From the NCBI RefSeq assembly GCF_004365095.1, contig NZ_SOCN01000004.1:14224-58717 (forward strand): 44,494 bases of DNA, given 5' to 3'. This stretch comes from Mycoplasmopsis mustelae (lineage in GTDB: Bacteria > Bacillota_I > Bacilli_A > Mycoplasmatales > Metamycoplasmataceae). The notes beneath the pieces are model-generated. The model had not been told where the DNA came from and ran no database searches. It saw only the letters and a list, made by a program, of their open reading frames with translations. The translations under genes were made by a program, and so were the position numbers. Below are positions 1 to 9,843 of this stretch, piece by piece (position 1 is the stretch's first letter; every line of letters begins with the position of its first letter).

Positions 1-699
1 TCTTTCGAAATCAAACAAATCCCCCACACTTCGGTGCTTTCAAACAAAAGTTATTTTTAAATAAAATACAATAATTTTGTTGTCAAAAAAACATATTTTG
101 AACACAAAGACAGTTAAAATTGCAAAATTGTACTTTCGTTGAAGAAGTGATAGGTAGCAATCTGTACCAAAAATTAATTTACCAATCTTTTGTTGTTCAA
201 TCAAATTTAATGAATATGTAATAGTAAGTGTTTTTAGTGTAGACCTTGAAATATTGTATCTTGAAATTCCTTGCGCTAATATAAGAATTTGATCTCTGAA
301 TTTTTTACTTCTTAATAAATAACCTAAATAATGTAAATCAAATGCTTCTAAATCAAACAATCTGTAGCCTACTGAAAAACTGTTTAAGTAAGTATTTTCT
401 ATATTTTTGTCTAATATCGAACTCATCGCAACCTCTTCAGGCGTTTCAGAAGATATAGTAAAGAAAATATCACCTTTATTAACTAAATTTTGTTTTTTGT
501 CCTCTTTAATTTTCTTTAATTTACTTATATCTATAAATGTATTATTTAATATATTTAAATAATCAATGTAATAGAATTTTCCTATATTAAAATCATCTTT
601 GGTTTTATTAGTTAAACTATTGTAAAAATCACCTAAGTTTCCCAAACTTCACCGCTTTCAAACTCTCGGCAAAACATGAGAAAAACAAATTTTTTTCAT
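1..699 (-). CDS. hsdS: Type I restriction-modification specificity subunit HsdS, 3' part beyond window edge
   Basis: HsdS recognises the DNA target for a type I restriction-methylation complex. The 233 visible residues hold one target-recognition domain, a conserved helix with IEQQKIGKLIFGTD and LLQRKYN, and the start of a second recognition domain. Both domains open alike: VWKRWSLGNLGDF near residue 14 and VWKHRSVGDLFDF at the edge. The ATG at 699 was chosen because GGAG (705-708 on the forward strand) lies just upstream; downstream TTG codons have no such site. In-frame TGA codons are Trp. hsdM and hsdR are not in view. The gene stays open to base 1, so its true length is unknown. HsdS identity is confident; DNA specificity cannot be read. 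Confidence 0.85.
23..45. repeat. Direct near-repeat, copy 1, at start of second HsdS recognition domain
   Basis: This 23-base stretch matches 641-663 at 19 of 23 positions. Both copies lie in the same reading frame of hsdS, 618 bases apart, at the start of each recognition domain. Such repeats are typical places for domain swapping between HsdS genes. Confidence 0.6.
641..663. repeat. Direct near-repeat, copy 2, at start of first HsdS recognition domain
   Basis: This is the partner of the repeat at 23-45. It encodes VWKRWSLG, against VWKHRSVG in the other copy. The last ten bases (gctttcaaac) are identical in both. Confidence 0.6.
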
Positions 700-741
700 G
701 TTTTCTCCATGTAGTTATATAAAAAACTTAGCACGATATGA

Positions 742-747
742 TATAAT
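742..747 (+). promoter_or_regulatory. -10 box (TATAAT) of the nusB operon
   Basis: A perfect TATAAT lies 35 bases before the nusB ATG, in the gap between divergent hsdS and nusB. No convincing -35 box is visible. An AGGTG Shine-Dalgarno sequence follows at about 772-776. Confidence 0.6.
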
Positions 748-782
748 AAAAAGATTAAAAAATCATTAAATGAGGTGTTCTT

Positions 783-1244
783 ATGCAAAAAAAAAATATA
801 TTATCTAGACGTAACAATCGTTTAAAAAATATCGCAGTAATTTATAAACGCGAATTACTAGAGATAGACTATGATATTGTAGAATTAACTAAGGAATTTA
901 ATTTAAATCAAGAGCAGATTGAACATCTTTTAATCGTTATTAAATGAGATAAATTTAATAAAACTATTTTATCAAAATTACTAAATGAAAATTGATCATT
1001 AGATCGTTTAAGCCCTTTAATTAAAGCTATTATTTTAAATGCTTGTGTAGAATTTTGAAATATTGAACCTAAAATCGTTATTAATGAAGCGATTGAAATT
1101 ACTAAAGATTATTTTGGTAAACCAAACGAATTAATTTCCGGTAAATCTAATGATGAAAATTTATATCAATTTGTAAATGGAGTCTTAGAAAATTTTTATA
1201 AATTATTGATTAAATTTGAATCAGAAAGTAAAAATGTTAAATAA
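783..1244 (+). CDS. nusB: Transcription antitermination factor NusB
   Basis: This 153-residue protein belongs to the NusB family, a small all-helical RNA-binding factor that works with NusE (ribosomal protein S10) in rRNA antitermination. The diagnostic C-terminal half is present: WSLDRLSPLIKAIIL, then INEAIEITKDYFG, then the closing FVNGVLENF helix. The N-terminal half is diverged, as is usual in mycoplasmas. Two or more Trp are encoded by TGA. The ATG follows a Shine-Dalgarno-like AGGTG. The gene heads a compact run and overlaps the next ORF by 11 bases. Confidence 0.9.
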
Positions 1245-1647
1245 TAACCTATTGCAATGGTTATATCAAAAAAATCTTAAAATTTTTACTTCTACTTTCG
1301 AAATATTTAAACATCTAAATTTAATTAGTAATATCAATCCGGTTTTTAAAGAACAAATAATTAATAATCTAGATGATTTAAAAAATGCTGTATATGAATT
1401 TTGTGTTCCTTTAAATAGTGATTATACTTCTTTGCTTACTAATTTTTATACATTCTTATTTTGTCACTTAATGATAAAAAAAAGAAGTCTTAATGAAATC
1501 AAAAAATCTTCTTATAAGTTTTTAATTAATGATTTAATTCTTTTTAATTCTTTCAAACGTACATTTTATTATGATTTTTTAGATGAATTTAAACAATTTC
1601 CTTGTTATAATGTGTTCTTAATTAAACTTTTAAAGAGAGTTTTGTAA
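1234..1647 (+). CDS. Hypothetical protein between nusB and csd
   Basis: I do not recognise this 137-residue protein. It is rich in Phe, Leu, Asn and Lys, looks mostly helical, and has neither a signal peptide nor a long enough hydrophobic run for a membrane span. The ATG at 1234 overlaps the nusB end by 11 bases; a TTG at 1216 is a weaker alternative start. Its stop overlaps the csd start codon as TAATG, so it is probably translated as part of the nusB-csd-sufU unit. The position suggests a role tied to Fe-S assembly or simply co-expression, but nothing in the sequence decides this. Confidence 0.6.
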   Translation: MLNNNLLQWLYQKNLKIFTSTFEIFKHLNLISNINPVFKEQIINNLDDLKNAVYEFCVPLNSDYTSLLTNFYTFLFCHLMIKKRSLNEIKKSSYKFLINDLILFNSFKRTFYYDFLDEFKQFPCYNVFLIKLLKRVL

Positions 1648-2807
1648 TGAAAAATCAATCCATCCGAAAACATTTTCCTATTTTAAAAGAAATTACATAT
1701 TTTGATAGTGCTGCGTTAGTGTTAAAACCAAAAATTGCTGCTGATGCAATTTATGATTTTTATACTAAAACTTCAATATCTTCGAGAACCGCAGATACTC
1801 CATTAGGAAATTTGGTAAACCAAAAAATTGAAACAGTCCGCAAAAAAGTTGCAGATTTATTAGACGCTAAGAGTGAAGAAATTATTTTTACTAGTGGAAC
1901 CACCGAAAGTATTAACTTATTCGTGAATATGTTGGCACAACTTTTAACACCAAATGATATTATTTTATTAGACACACATAATCATTCATCTAATATGATT
2001 CCTTGAATAGAAATTGCTAAAAAAACTCATAGTAAAATATTAATTAGCGACGATATTTTAAAAGACATTAATTTGCATAATAATATTAAGATTATAGCTT
2101 TTGCCCAAGAAAATAATACCTTTTATAAAAACTATGATTTAAATAAAATCAAAGATATCGCTACAGCAAAAAATATTTTAATTTTTAACGATGCTGCACA
2201 AGCTATTTGTCACCAAAAAGTTTCATTACAAATTTGCGATGTTATAGTCTTTAGCACCAATAAGTTTTATGGACCAACCGGAATGGGGGTTTTAGCAGTG
2301 CAAAAAACACTACTAAAACAACTAAAACCTGTAAAATTTGGTGGTGGAAGTGTAAATGAAATTAAAATTAACGGTGAATGAAGTTTAAAACAAACAATCG
2401 CTGCTTTTGAACCCGGAACACCAGATTTGGCTGGATTTTTTATGTTTGATAAAGCAATAGATTTTTTTAATTCTATTGGTTATCAAAAAACCAAATATAT
2501 TCTTCAAAAACTTTCAATTTACCTACATCAAAGACTCTCTGAATTACCAAATATTACCATTGCAAGTAAGCCTGGTGATTACATTGCTTTAATTAATGTA
2601 AAAGGAATTAACGCACAAGACGTAGCTGGATATCTAGGTAAGAAAAATATTTATACAATTGCCGGAATTTTTTGTACTCCTTATCTTAGAAATATTGATT
2701 ATGAATATTCGTATTTACGTATTTCATTGGGAATTTATAATAATTTTGAAGATATAGATAAATTAATTGATGCATTAGCAAATGGAGGTGATTTTTATGG
2801 ATTTTAA
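1647..2807 (+). CDS. sufS: Cysteine desulfurase (SufS/Csd type, PLP-dependent)
   Basis: This enzyme removes sulfur from cysteine and hands it to the scaffold for Fe-S cluster assembly. The 386-residue frame reads through TGA at 2004 and 2382. It shows the class V aminotransferase pattern: TSGTTESIN near residue 91, HNHSSNMIPW near 112, DAAQA near 182, the PLP lysine K206 in FSTNKFYGPTG, and catalytic Cys at about 343 in AGIFCTPYL. The usual Arg two positions into the Cys loop (R-x-G-x-x-C) is absent, a mild deviation. It overlaps sufU by 11 bases, and the GGAGGTG that serves sufU lies inside this gene, so the enzyme and its acceptor are translationally coupled. Confidence 0.92.
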
Positions 2808-3210
2808 TCCAAACCAAGCGCGTGAAAGTATAATGTCACATTATATGCATCCACAAAACAAAGATTCAAACCTAAATGAATATCAAACTTTTTTTAGTAC
2901 TAGTTGTTCTGATACTTTAAAAATTCAACTAACTTGAGAAGGCGAAGTTTTAAATGATGCAAAATTTGATGGAAATGGTTGTGCTCCATTTGTTGCCGCT
3001 ACTGATATGTTTTTAAATTTGGTTAAAAATAAAACTAAAACTGAAATTAAAGAATTAGCTACTTTATTTAGCAATTTTGTTAAAGGTCAGCAATTAAACG
3101 AATCTGAATTACAAAAAATCAAAAATTTATGAGTTTTTTATAATATCAAAAGTCAACCTAATCGCATTAGTTGTAGTTTGCTAATTACACAAGTATTTGA
3201 TGATGTTTAG
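2797..3210 (+). CDS. sufU: Fe-S assembly / sulfur acceptor protein SufU (IscU-like)
   Basis: This 137-residue protein is the partner of the upstream desulfurase. It keeps the SufU metal-ligand set: Cys37-x-Asp39 in TSCSD, Cys62 in GNGCAPF and Cys126 in RISCSLL. In Gram-positive SufU these residues bind zinc and accept persulfide from SufS. The start at 2797 has a strong GGAGGTG six bases upstream. It overlaps csd by 11 bases and dinB by 8 bases. Desulfurase plus SufU alone is the minimal mycoplasma Fe-S machinery; SufB, C and D are not in this window. Confidence 0.9.
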
Positions 3211-4444
3211 ACCATATATTTTTCATATTGATTTTGATTGTTATTTTGTTAGTGCAATTCGTGCTTTAAAACCTAATTTGAAAAACAAACCAATTGCAAT
3301 CGCAAACAAACATCCTAACGCCGTAGCAATTTCTGTAAGTTATGATTTAAGAGACAAAGGAATCAGAGCAGGTTGAAAAGTTTCAAAAATTCTACAACTA
3401 GAACCTAAAACTATCATCGAACAGCCACGCTTTGATTTATACATCACTACATCGAACGCTATTTTTAGACATCTTAAAAAATATTATGCAAAGCAGTTTG
3501 AAATTGGTTCTATCGATGAATGTTATTTATTAATCCCAGAAAATATAGATAATGATGAAAAAGCAATGAATTACGCACAAAAAATCCAAACTGATGTATA
3601 TCAGAATTTTAGCATCCCGATAACAATTGGTATTTCTAAAACAAAGTTTTATGCAAAAATGACAACCAACTATTTTAAACCTAACAAAATTGGTTTAACA
3701 AATGAAAGTAACTATCAAGAACGTTTTTTTAACTTAGATATCATAGAATACCACGGAATCGGAAAGCGTTTATCTGAGCGTTTTAAAGATATGCAAATTA
3801 ACACTATCGGTGATTTATATCAACTTACTCCAGGCGATATTCGTCTAACTACAATTTTTCGGACAGCCGGAATTAAATTTTTACAACAATTAGATTTTTT
3901 TCAAAATAACGATACATTTCAAAGTACTTCTGATATCAAAGGGATAAGTCGCGATATTACTTTTCATAAAAAAGAAATAGATACCGACTTTATTACCAAA
4001 AACATTGAAATGCAAGCCGAAAAAGTTTCACAAAGTTTACAAAGAATTTATAAAGTAGGAAATTTAATATCCTTTGGAATTCGTACTTTTGAGCAAGGTT
4101 GAATTATCAAACATCAAAAAATAAGTGAACACATAGATAAGGCTACAGAAATTGCTAAAATTTGCATTCAAATGTATTATGATTATTTTATAAACCATAA
4201 AATAATTGGAATTAGTATTCGAATTTCAGAGTTAATTAATTCTTTCGAAAACTTTCGTAATTTAAGTATTTTACAACAAAATAAACCCAGTAAATCCAAT
4301 TATGTAGTAGATCAAATTATCTATAAAGTGAATACTACTTTAAAACAAAAAAGTTTAAAAACTCTTGCTGATTATAATATTGATCGCATTAAAAAAAGAA
4401 GGGGACAGTCAGATCAAATCGAGGTCGGTGTCTTCAAGAGGTAA
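3203..4444 (+). CDS. dinB: Y-family DNA polymerase IV (DinB)
   Basis: This is a translesion polymerase of 413 residues. The frame is continuous once TGA is read as Trp at 3374, 4100 and elsewhere. Catalytic acidic residues are visible: Asp10 in HIDFDCYF and Asp105-Glu106 in GSIDECYLL. The steric-gate position following the first motif is aromatic (Tyr14-Phe15). A helix-hairpin-helix segment (YHGIGKRLSERFKDM) and a little-finger domain follow. The protein ends with QIEVGVFKR, which resembles the C-terminal clamp-binding peptide of Pol IV. The gene overlaps sufU by 8 bases and is followed 4 bases later by nadD. Confidence 0.9.
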
Positions 4445-4448
4445 ATTT

Positions 4449-5531
4449 ATGAAAATAGGAATTTTTGGTGGTTCATTCAATCCCATCCACAAAGGACACA
4501 TCAAGCTGGCTCGCTATGCAATTAAGTATCTACATTTAGATAAGTTATTATTAGTTCCCACTTATGTTTCACCTTTTAAAACTAAAACTAATTTAATCAA
4601 ACCAATCCATAAAGTTGAAATGATTAAATTAGTTTTAGAAGAGAAAATGGAACTATGTGATTTTGAAATCAAGCAAAATAGTGTATCTTACACATTTCAA
4701 ACCTTAAAGTATCTCAAACATAAATATCCTAATGATGAATTATTTTTATTAATCGGTAGTGATAATTTATCTAAGTTGCATAAATGAAAAAATATCGATT
4801 TAATCGCAGAACTAAGTCAGATCGTAATTTTTAAACGTGAAACTAAAATTAATAAAACCAATTTTAAAAAGTATCACTGTTTGCTTTTAGATAATCCAAT
4901 CTTAAAGTATTCATCCACAGATTTTAAAAAAGGTAATTGCTCTCTAATTGATGATAGAGTTTTAAATTACATCCAAGCGCATGGATTATATTTAGAAAAG
5001 ATTTTACATAATACTTTAAGTGCGCTGCGTGCTAAACACTCTGTTGCAACCGCTGAATTTGCGGTTCAATTAGCAAAAAAAAATAACTATTCAGCTAAAG
5101 ATGCTTACATCGCTGGTTTGATGCATGACATTACCAAAGAATGAGATGTACAAAAATCCTTAGAGTTTATTAAGAAATATCAACCTGATTTTAATGAGAA
5201 AAATCCTGCTTTTTACCACCAAATTTGCGGCTATTTATGATTAAAATATCATTATAAACTTCAAAATAACGAAATCTTACAAGCCATTAGATATCACACC
5301 GAAATGCACGATAATATGTCAATGTTAGATAAAATTATCTTTGTAGCTGATAAGATTTGTCAGGGACGTAAATTTGAAGGAATACAAAAAATTCGTCAAT
5401 TAGCGTTAGAAAATTTAGATCAAGGTTTTAAAGCAGTTGTTGAACGCACATATCAATGAAACAAAGCAAAAAAAGTAAATTTTAGTGATAAATCTGAAAA
5501 ACTTTATCAAAAATATATCAATGAGGAATAA
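4449..5531 (+). CDS. nadD: Nicotinate-nucleotide adenylyltransferase fused to YqeK-type HD hydrolase
   Basis: This is a 360-residue two-domain protein. Residues 1 to about 185 are NadD, which adenylates nicotinate mononucleotide in NAD synthesis: GGSFNPIHKGH carries the nucleotidyltransferase HxGH (His14, His17), and LIGSDNL and KYSSTDFK match later family motifs. From about residue 188 it is an HD-domain protein of the YqeK family (diadenosine tetraphosphate hydrolase in Bacillus): His197 in AKHSVATA, His226-Asp227 in GLMHDITKEW, and RYHTEMHDNMSMLDKIIFVADK. In many Firmicutes these are adjacent genes; here I traced the frame across TGA at 4785, 5142 and 5238 with no TAA or TAG. An AGAGG Shine-Dalgarno precedes the ATG, and TAATG couples it to rluB. 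Confidence 0.9.
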
Positions 5532-6274
5532 TGCAAGCAATTCGATTACAAAAACTACTTTCGCAAGCCGGAGTTGCTTCACGTCGTGAAGCTGAAAAAC
5601 TTATTAATGACGGGCACGTAAAAATCAATGGTAAGATAGCTAAAATCGGCGATAAAGCAACGTTTTCGGATTACATTTTAGTTAAAAATAAACCAATACA
5701 ACAAGAAGAAAAAGTTTATTATGTTTTAAATAAACCTACTAAAACAGTTTCTACCTTCAAAGATAATTTTGATCGTACTACAGTAGTAGACTTATTAGAT
5801 GTTCCGTATCGTGTTTTTCCGGTGGGGCGCTTAGATTATGATACAACCGGAGTTTTGATAATGACTAATGACGGGGATTTAACTAATAAACTATTACATC
5901 CTAAATATAAAATTCCTAGAGTATATCGTGCAAGATTAAATGAAAAATTAAAGTTTAAAGAACTAAAAACATTAAATTCAATTGTAAAAGTAAATGGTGT
6001 CAAAAGCGTGCAACAGGTAATACCAATTGGCGAAGACTCACCGAAATCTTACTTTGTTATTTTAACTCAAGGAACATACCATCATGTTAAGGAATTATTT
6101 TTAACAGTTAATAAAACAGTTATTAACCTGAAGCGTGTAGAATATGCTGGAATTACGGTTGAAAAAATGCGTTTAGGTGAATATCGTAAACTCACTTTAA
6201 AAGAAGTTAAAATGCTTAAAGATTTAGTCAAAAACCAGGAAAAAGTTCTTTTAGAAAAAAAACAAATAAACTAG
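5531..6274 (+). CDS. rluB: Pseudouridine synthase, RluB/RsuA family
   Basis: This 247-residue enzyme isomerises uridine in rRNA, most likely the RluB site of 23S rRNA. An N-terminal S4 RNA-binding domain (RLQKLLSQAGVASRREAE, residues 5-22, then KINGKIAKIGD) is followed by the catalytic domain with the nucleophile Asp102 in VGRLDYDTTGVLIMTNDG and the KIPRVYRARL strand. RsuA (16S) is the alternative in the same family; the length and S4 sequence favour RluB. The start codon overlaps the nadD stop (TAATG). It is the last gene of the nusB-rluB run. Confidence 0.88.
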   Translation: MQAIRLQKLLSQAGVASRREAEKLINDGHVKINGKIAKIGDKATFSDYILVKNKPIQQEEKVYYVLNKPTKTVSTFKDNFDRTTVVDLLDVPYRVFPVGRLDYDTTGVLIMTNDGDLTNKLLHPKYKIPRVYRARLNEKLKFKELKTLNSIVKVNGVKSVQQVIPIGEDSPKSYFVILTQGTYHHVKELFLTVNKTVINLKRVEYAGITVEKMRLGEYRKLTLKEVKMLKDLVKNQEKVLLEKKQIN

Positions 6275-6290
6275 ATATCATTCAAAAGTA

Positions 6291-6325
6291 GTATATCAAA
6301 AATAGGGATTCTATTTTTGATATAC
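6291..6325. terminator. Perfect 15-bp inverted repeat after rluB, likely terminator
   Basis: The arms gtatatcaaaaatag and ctatttttgatatac are exact reverse complements around a 5-base loop (ggatt). It lies 17 bases after the rluB stop. There is no T tract after the second arm, so it is an atypical terminator; an mRNA-end structure or protein-binding palindrome is possible. Confidence 0.55.
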
Positions 6326-6668
6326 AACCCATATGTTTAAAAACAGAATTAAACACTTAAATATTAAAAAATGCATACTATATTTATAAAAAGTATAAAA
6401 TTTAATTATTTAATAAACTTACAAAATATAGTTTTGCAGTTTTATAGTATTAGGTTTTTCAGAATTTAATATTTTATGTACTATCTTTAATCGGAAATTT
6501 AATAACTTGCAGTACTACTATCTTACTTTGCTTCATTTATTTTTAATTTAAAAATATTAAAAGGTAGAAATAATTTTAAAGAACTAATTATTTTTAAAAA
6601 TAACTAAAACTAAGAATTTATAATACTAAAAATTACATTTATTAACTTTAATCTTTCGAAAAAAAATA

Positions 6669-6674
6669 TATAAT
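6669..6674 (+). promoter_or_regulatory. -10 box (TATAAT) of gyrA-mscL
   Basis: TATAAT lies 35 bases before the gyrA ATG, with a GGAG Shine-Dalgarno at 6700-6703. No clear -35 box is seen. Confidence 0.55.
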
Positions 6675-6708
6675 TTAATAAATTTTAATTTATTAAATTG
6701 GAGATTTT

Positions 6709-9333
6709 ATGTCAATAGATAAAGAAAATAAACCTTTTAATTCAGATTTACAAGATAACAAAAATCATGAAACTAATCAAGAATATGAATATGAAGAAGA
6801 CAACAAAATAGTGTTTCGTAAAAAACAAGAACAGATTGTAGATGAAGAAGAGGAAGAAGTTCCACAAAATAACGATGAATATCGGGTACAATCACAAATT
6901 ATTAGTGAAGAAACTAATGGGTTACATCCAGTTTTATTAGATGATGAAATGAAAACATCGTTTTTAGAATATGCAATGAGTGTGATTGTTTCTCGCGCCT
7001 TACCTGACGTAAGAGATGGTTTAAAACCCGTGCATCGTAGAATTCTTTATGATATGTCTGAACTAGGTATCACACCAGGTTCACAACACCGTAAATCAGC
7101 ACGTATAGTTGGGGATGTTTTAGGAAAATATCACCCACACGGTGATAGCTCGGTTTATGAAGCAATGGTACGTATGGCACAAGATTTTTCAATGCGTTAT
7201 CCACTAGTTGATGGACACGGAAATTTTGGGTCAATTGATGGCGATCAAGCTGCTGCGATGCGTTATACTGAAGCAAGAATGTCAAAATTATCAGTAGAAA
7301 TGTTAGAGGGAATCAAAAAAGAAACTGTTGATTTTGTTGATAACTATGATGCAAGTGAAAAAGAACCATCAGTTTTACCATCTAGATTTCCAAACTTACT
7401 AGTTTCGGGTTCTTCAGGGATTGCTGTTGGTATGGCAACTGAAATTCCACCACACAACATTTCAGAAACCATTGATGCAACAATTGCATTAGCTAAAAAC
7501 CCTAAAATAACAGTTAGAGAATTGATGCAATATATAAAAGGACCAGATTTTCCTACAGGAGCAATTATTTTAGGAACCAAAGGAATTGCTGATGCATATG
7601 AAACTGGGCGCGGAAGTATTATTGTGCGTTCTAAAACTCATGTGATTGAAAAAAATAATGGTAAATCACAAATTATCGTAACCGAAATTCCCTATGCCAT
7701 AAAAAAAACAACTCTAATCCAAAAAATAGTGGATTACCACAAAAGCAAAGAAATCGAAGGAATCGCTGATTTGCGCGATGAGTCTAATCGTGAAGGGATT
7801 CGGATTGTTATTGACATAAAACGTGGGTATAATCCACACATTATCTTAAATAAACTATTTCAAAAAACATATCTTCAAACCACATATAGTGCCAACATCG
7901 TTGCATTAGTCAATGGTGAACCTAAACTTCTAAATTTAAAAGCAGTTTTAGATGAATATCTTAAACATCAAAAAAACGTTGTTATTAGACGACTTAATTT
8001 TGATTTAAAACGCGCCGAAGAACGCGCTCATATCTTAGAAGGACTTAAAATTGCAATCGCTAACATTGATGAAGTAATTCAAATTATTAAGGCTTCTAAA
8101 ACAGATATAATCGCACAAGAAAAATTAGCACAACGTTTTGAACTAACCGAGCGTCAAACTAAAGCGATTTTAGATATGAACTTACGTCGTTTAACTAGCT
8201 TAAACATCGAAAAGATGCAAGAAGAATTGCAAGGTTTATTAGCAGAAATTATTAACTACAAAGCAATATTAGCTGATGAAAACAAATTAATTGATTTAAT
8301 TATCACCGAACTACAAGAAATTAAACAAAAATTTGGTGATAGCAGACGTACCAAGATTGATTTTGCTGCAGTTGGTAAAATTAGCGAAGAAGATTTAATT
8401 CCACAAAACGATATCGTTATTACCACTTCAGTTAAAGGTTATGTAAAACGTATTAATTTAGAAGAATACAACGTGCAAAAACGTGGTGGCGTTGGTTCGA
8501 TTAGTATGCGTACTTATCAAGATGACGATATTGCAATGATTTTACAAACCAAAACACACACCGATTTATTACTATTTTCTAACTTTGGAAAAGCTTATAG
8601 ATTACGTGGGCATCAAATTCCTGAAGGTTCTAAACAAAGTAAAGGAGTTCCTTTTATTAATGTTTTAGAAACCTTAGATGTCAATAATGGAGAAAAAATT
8701 ATTTCAATTATTAGTGTAGATGATTATAAGGAAAACGAATATTTAGCGACTGTAACTAAACAAGGAATTTTTAAAAAATCTAGTTTAACATTATTTAAAA
8801 ACGTACGCCGTAGCGGCCTAAAAGCCTTTAAACTTAACGAAGGCGATGAATTAGTTCGTGCTTTTATCGCGGCCGATGAAGATCATATTTTGGTTGCAAA
8901 TAACTACCGTCATATTGCTTTATTTAAAATTGATGATGTGCGTGCTTTAGGTCGTAATTCGCTCGGGGTTAAAGCGATAAAATTAGATGCAAACCAACAA
9001 GTTATTTCCGCTTCTTCAAACCGTGATGGCAAATACATTTTATCATTAGGTTCAAAAGGGTTCGGAAAATTAACCGATCAAAACGAATACCGCATCACAA
9101 AACGTGGTGCAAAAGGAATTGCGGGAATTAACCCTGAAAAAGCTGGAAACTTAGTCTTTGCGCGCTTTGTACAAGAAGATGATGAATTACTTGTAATTAC
9201 ATCAGCTGGAGTAACTATACGTATTTCAATTAACGAAATTTCTGAAAGCTCACGCACTACTAAAGGTGTTAAAATTATTAATTTAAAAGACGGAGATGAA
9301 ATTGTTGCTGTAGATGTAATCAAGGCAAAATAG
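6709..9333 (+). CDS. gyrA: DNA gyrase subunit A
   Basis: This 874-residue subunit breaks and rejoins DNA in the GyrA2B2 gyrase that adds negative supercoils. The winged-helix region has [18 protein letters not shown], the quinolone-determining segment [19 protein letters not shown], and the catalytic Tyr in [10 protein letters not shown]. The C-terminal beta-propeller carries a GyrA box (VQKRGGVGS), which separates it from ParC. An unusual acidic N-terminal tail of roughly 65 residues (with EDNK, DEEEEE) precedes the conserved start near [17 protein letters not shown]. The gene contains no TGA Trp. GGAG precedes the ATG. mscL follows after 6 bases. Confidence 0.95.
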   Translation: MSIDKENKPFNSDLQDNKNHETNQEYEYEEDNKIVFRKKQEQIVDEEEEEVPQNNDEYRVQSQIISEETNGLHPVLLDDEMKTSFLEYAMSVIVSRALPDVRDGLKPVHRRILYDMSELGITPGSQHRKSARIVGDVLGKYHPHGDSSVYEAMVRMAQDFSMRYPLVDGHGNFGSIDGDQAAAMRYTEARMSKLSVEMLEGIKKETVDFVDNYDASEKEPSVLPSRFPNLLVSGSSGIAVGMATEIPPHNISETIDATIALAKNPKITVRELMQYIKGPDFPTGAIILGTKGIADAYETGRGSIIVRSKTHVIEKNNGKSQIIVTEIPYAIKKTTLIQKIVDYHKSKEIEGIADLRDESNREGIRIVIDIKRGYNPHIILNKLFQKTYLQTTYSANIVALVNGEPKLLNLKAVLDEYLKHQKNVVIRRLNFDLKRAEERAHILEGLKIAIANIDEVIQIIKASKTDIIAQEKLAQRFELTERQTKAILDMNLRRLTSLNIEKMQEELQGLLAEIINYKAILADENKLIDLIITELQEIKQKFGDSRRTKIDFAAVGKISEEDLIPQNDIVITTSVKGYVKRINLEEYNVQKRGGVGSISMRTYQDDDIAMILQTKTHTDLLLFSNFGKAYRLRGHQIPEGSKQSKGVPFINVLETLDVNNGEKIISIISVDDYKENEYLATVTKQGIFKKSSLTLFKNVRRSGLKAFKLNEGDELVRAFIAADEDHILVANNYRHIALFKIDDVRALGRNSLGVKAIKLDANQQVISASSNRDGKYILSLGSKGFGKLTDQNEYRITKRGAKGIAGINPEKAGNLVFARFVQEDDELLVITSAGVTIRISINEISESSRTTKGVKIINLKDGDEIVAVDVIKAK

Positions 9334-9339
9334 GAAAAT

Positions 9340-9834
9340 ATGGAAGAAAAAAAACCTAAATCATTGTGAAAAGAAACCTTTAGCGAAGCTGGAAAATTCT
9401 TTAAAAAAGGAAATATGATTTTCTTAGCTATTGGTTTTATAACCGGTTCGGTCTTTAGTGCATTAGTATCTTCATTAGCAAATGACGTTATTTTGTCAGC
9501 TATAATTCAAAACATTTTGGGTGATAAATTTAAAGATCTAAACGACTTGAGTTGACGTGGAATTAAATACGGAAAATTTTTAGGAACCTTAATTAACTTT
9601 ATCGTAGTTACCTTAGTAATCTTTATCAGTTTATATATCTTTTATTTTGTTCGCTTGTATCTTAAAAAACGACGTTTAAAAAAACATCCGCCCGAAATCA
9701 AAATAGAAGAACCACCAAAACCAACAACAGACGAATTAATTTTAGAACAACTGAAATTAATGAACTCAAAAATTCCGGATACTTATAAACAACAAAACAA
9801 TCCACATATAGATGAAAACAAAAAGCAGGAATAA
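9340..9834 (+). CDS. mscL: Large-conductance mechanosensitive channel MscL
   Basis: This 164-residue membrane protein belongs to the MscL family, a pressure-relief channel gated by membrane tension. The first transmembrane helix matches the family: KKGNMIFLAIGFITGSVFSALVSSLANDVI. A loop with KYGKFLGTLINF leads into a second helix (VVTLVIFISLYIFYFV). The tail is basic, then Pro/Glu-rich, and longer than in E. coli. Two Trp are TGA. It sits 6 bases after gyrA and probably shares its promoter. Transcription ends at the hairpin covering its stop codon. Confidence 0.88.
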
Positions 9835-9843
9835 CCTGCTTTT
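9821..9843. terminator. Bidirectional terminator between mscL and the ABC operon
   Basis: The 9-base arms aaaagcagg and cctgctttt enclose the loop aataa. The flanking A and T tracts allow it to end both the gyrA-mscL transcript and the convergent ABC transcript. It includes the mscL stop and meets the ABC stop at 9842. Confidence 0.75.

Larger units (their letters stand above)
6275..6708. other. 434-base AT-rich intergenic region upstream of gyrA
   Basis: This is the longest non-coding gap in the window. It holds a perfect inverted repeat (6291-6325) just after rluB and the gyrA -10 box near its right end. The rest is AT-rich without an open frame of credible length on either strand and without recognisable RNA structure. 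Confidence 0.7.

Noticed and set aside
7070-9323. Minus-strand open frames inside gyrA
   Set aside because: They lack family similarity and ribosome sites and lie opposite a conserved gene, so they are shadows.
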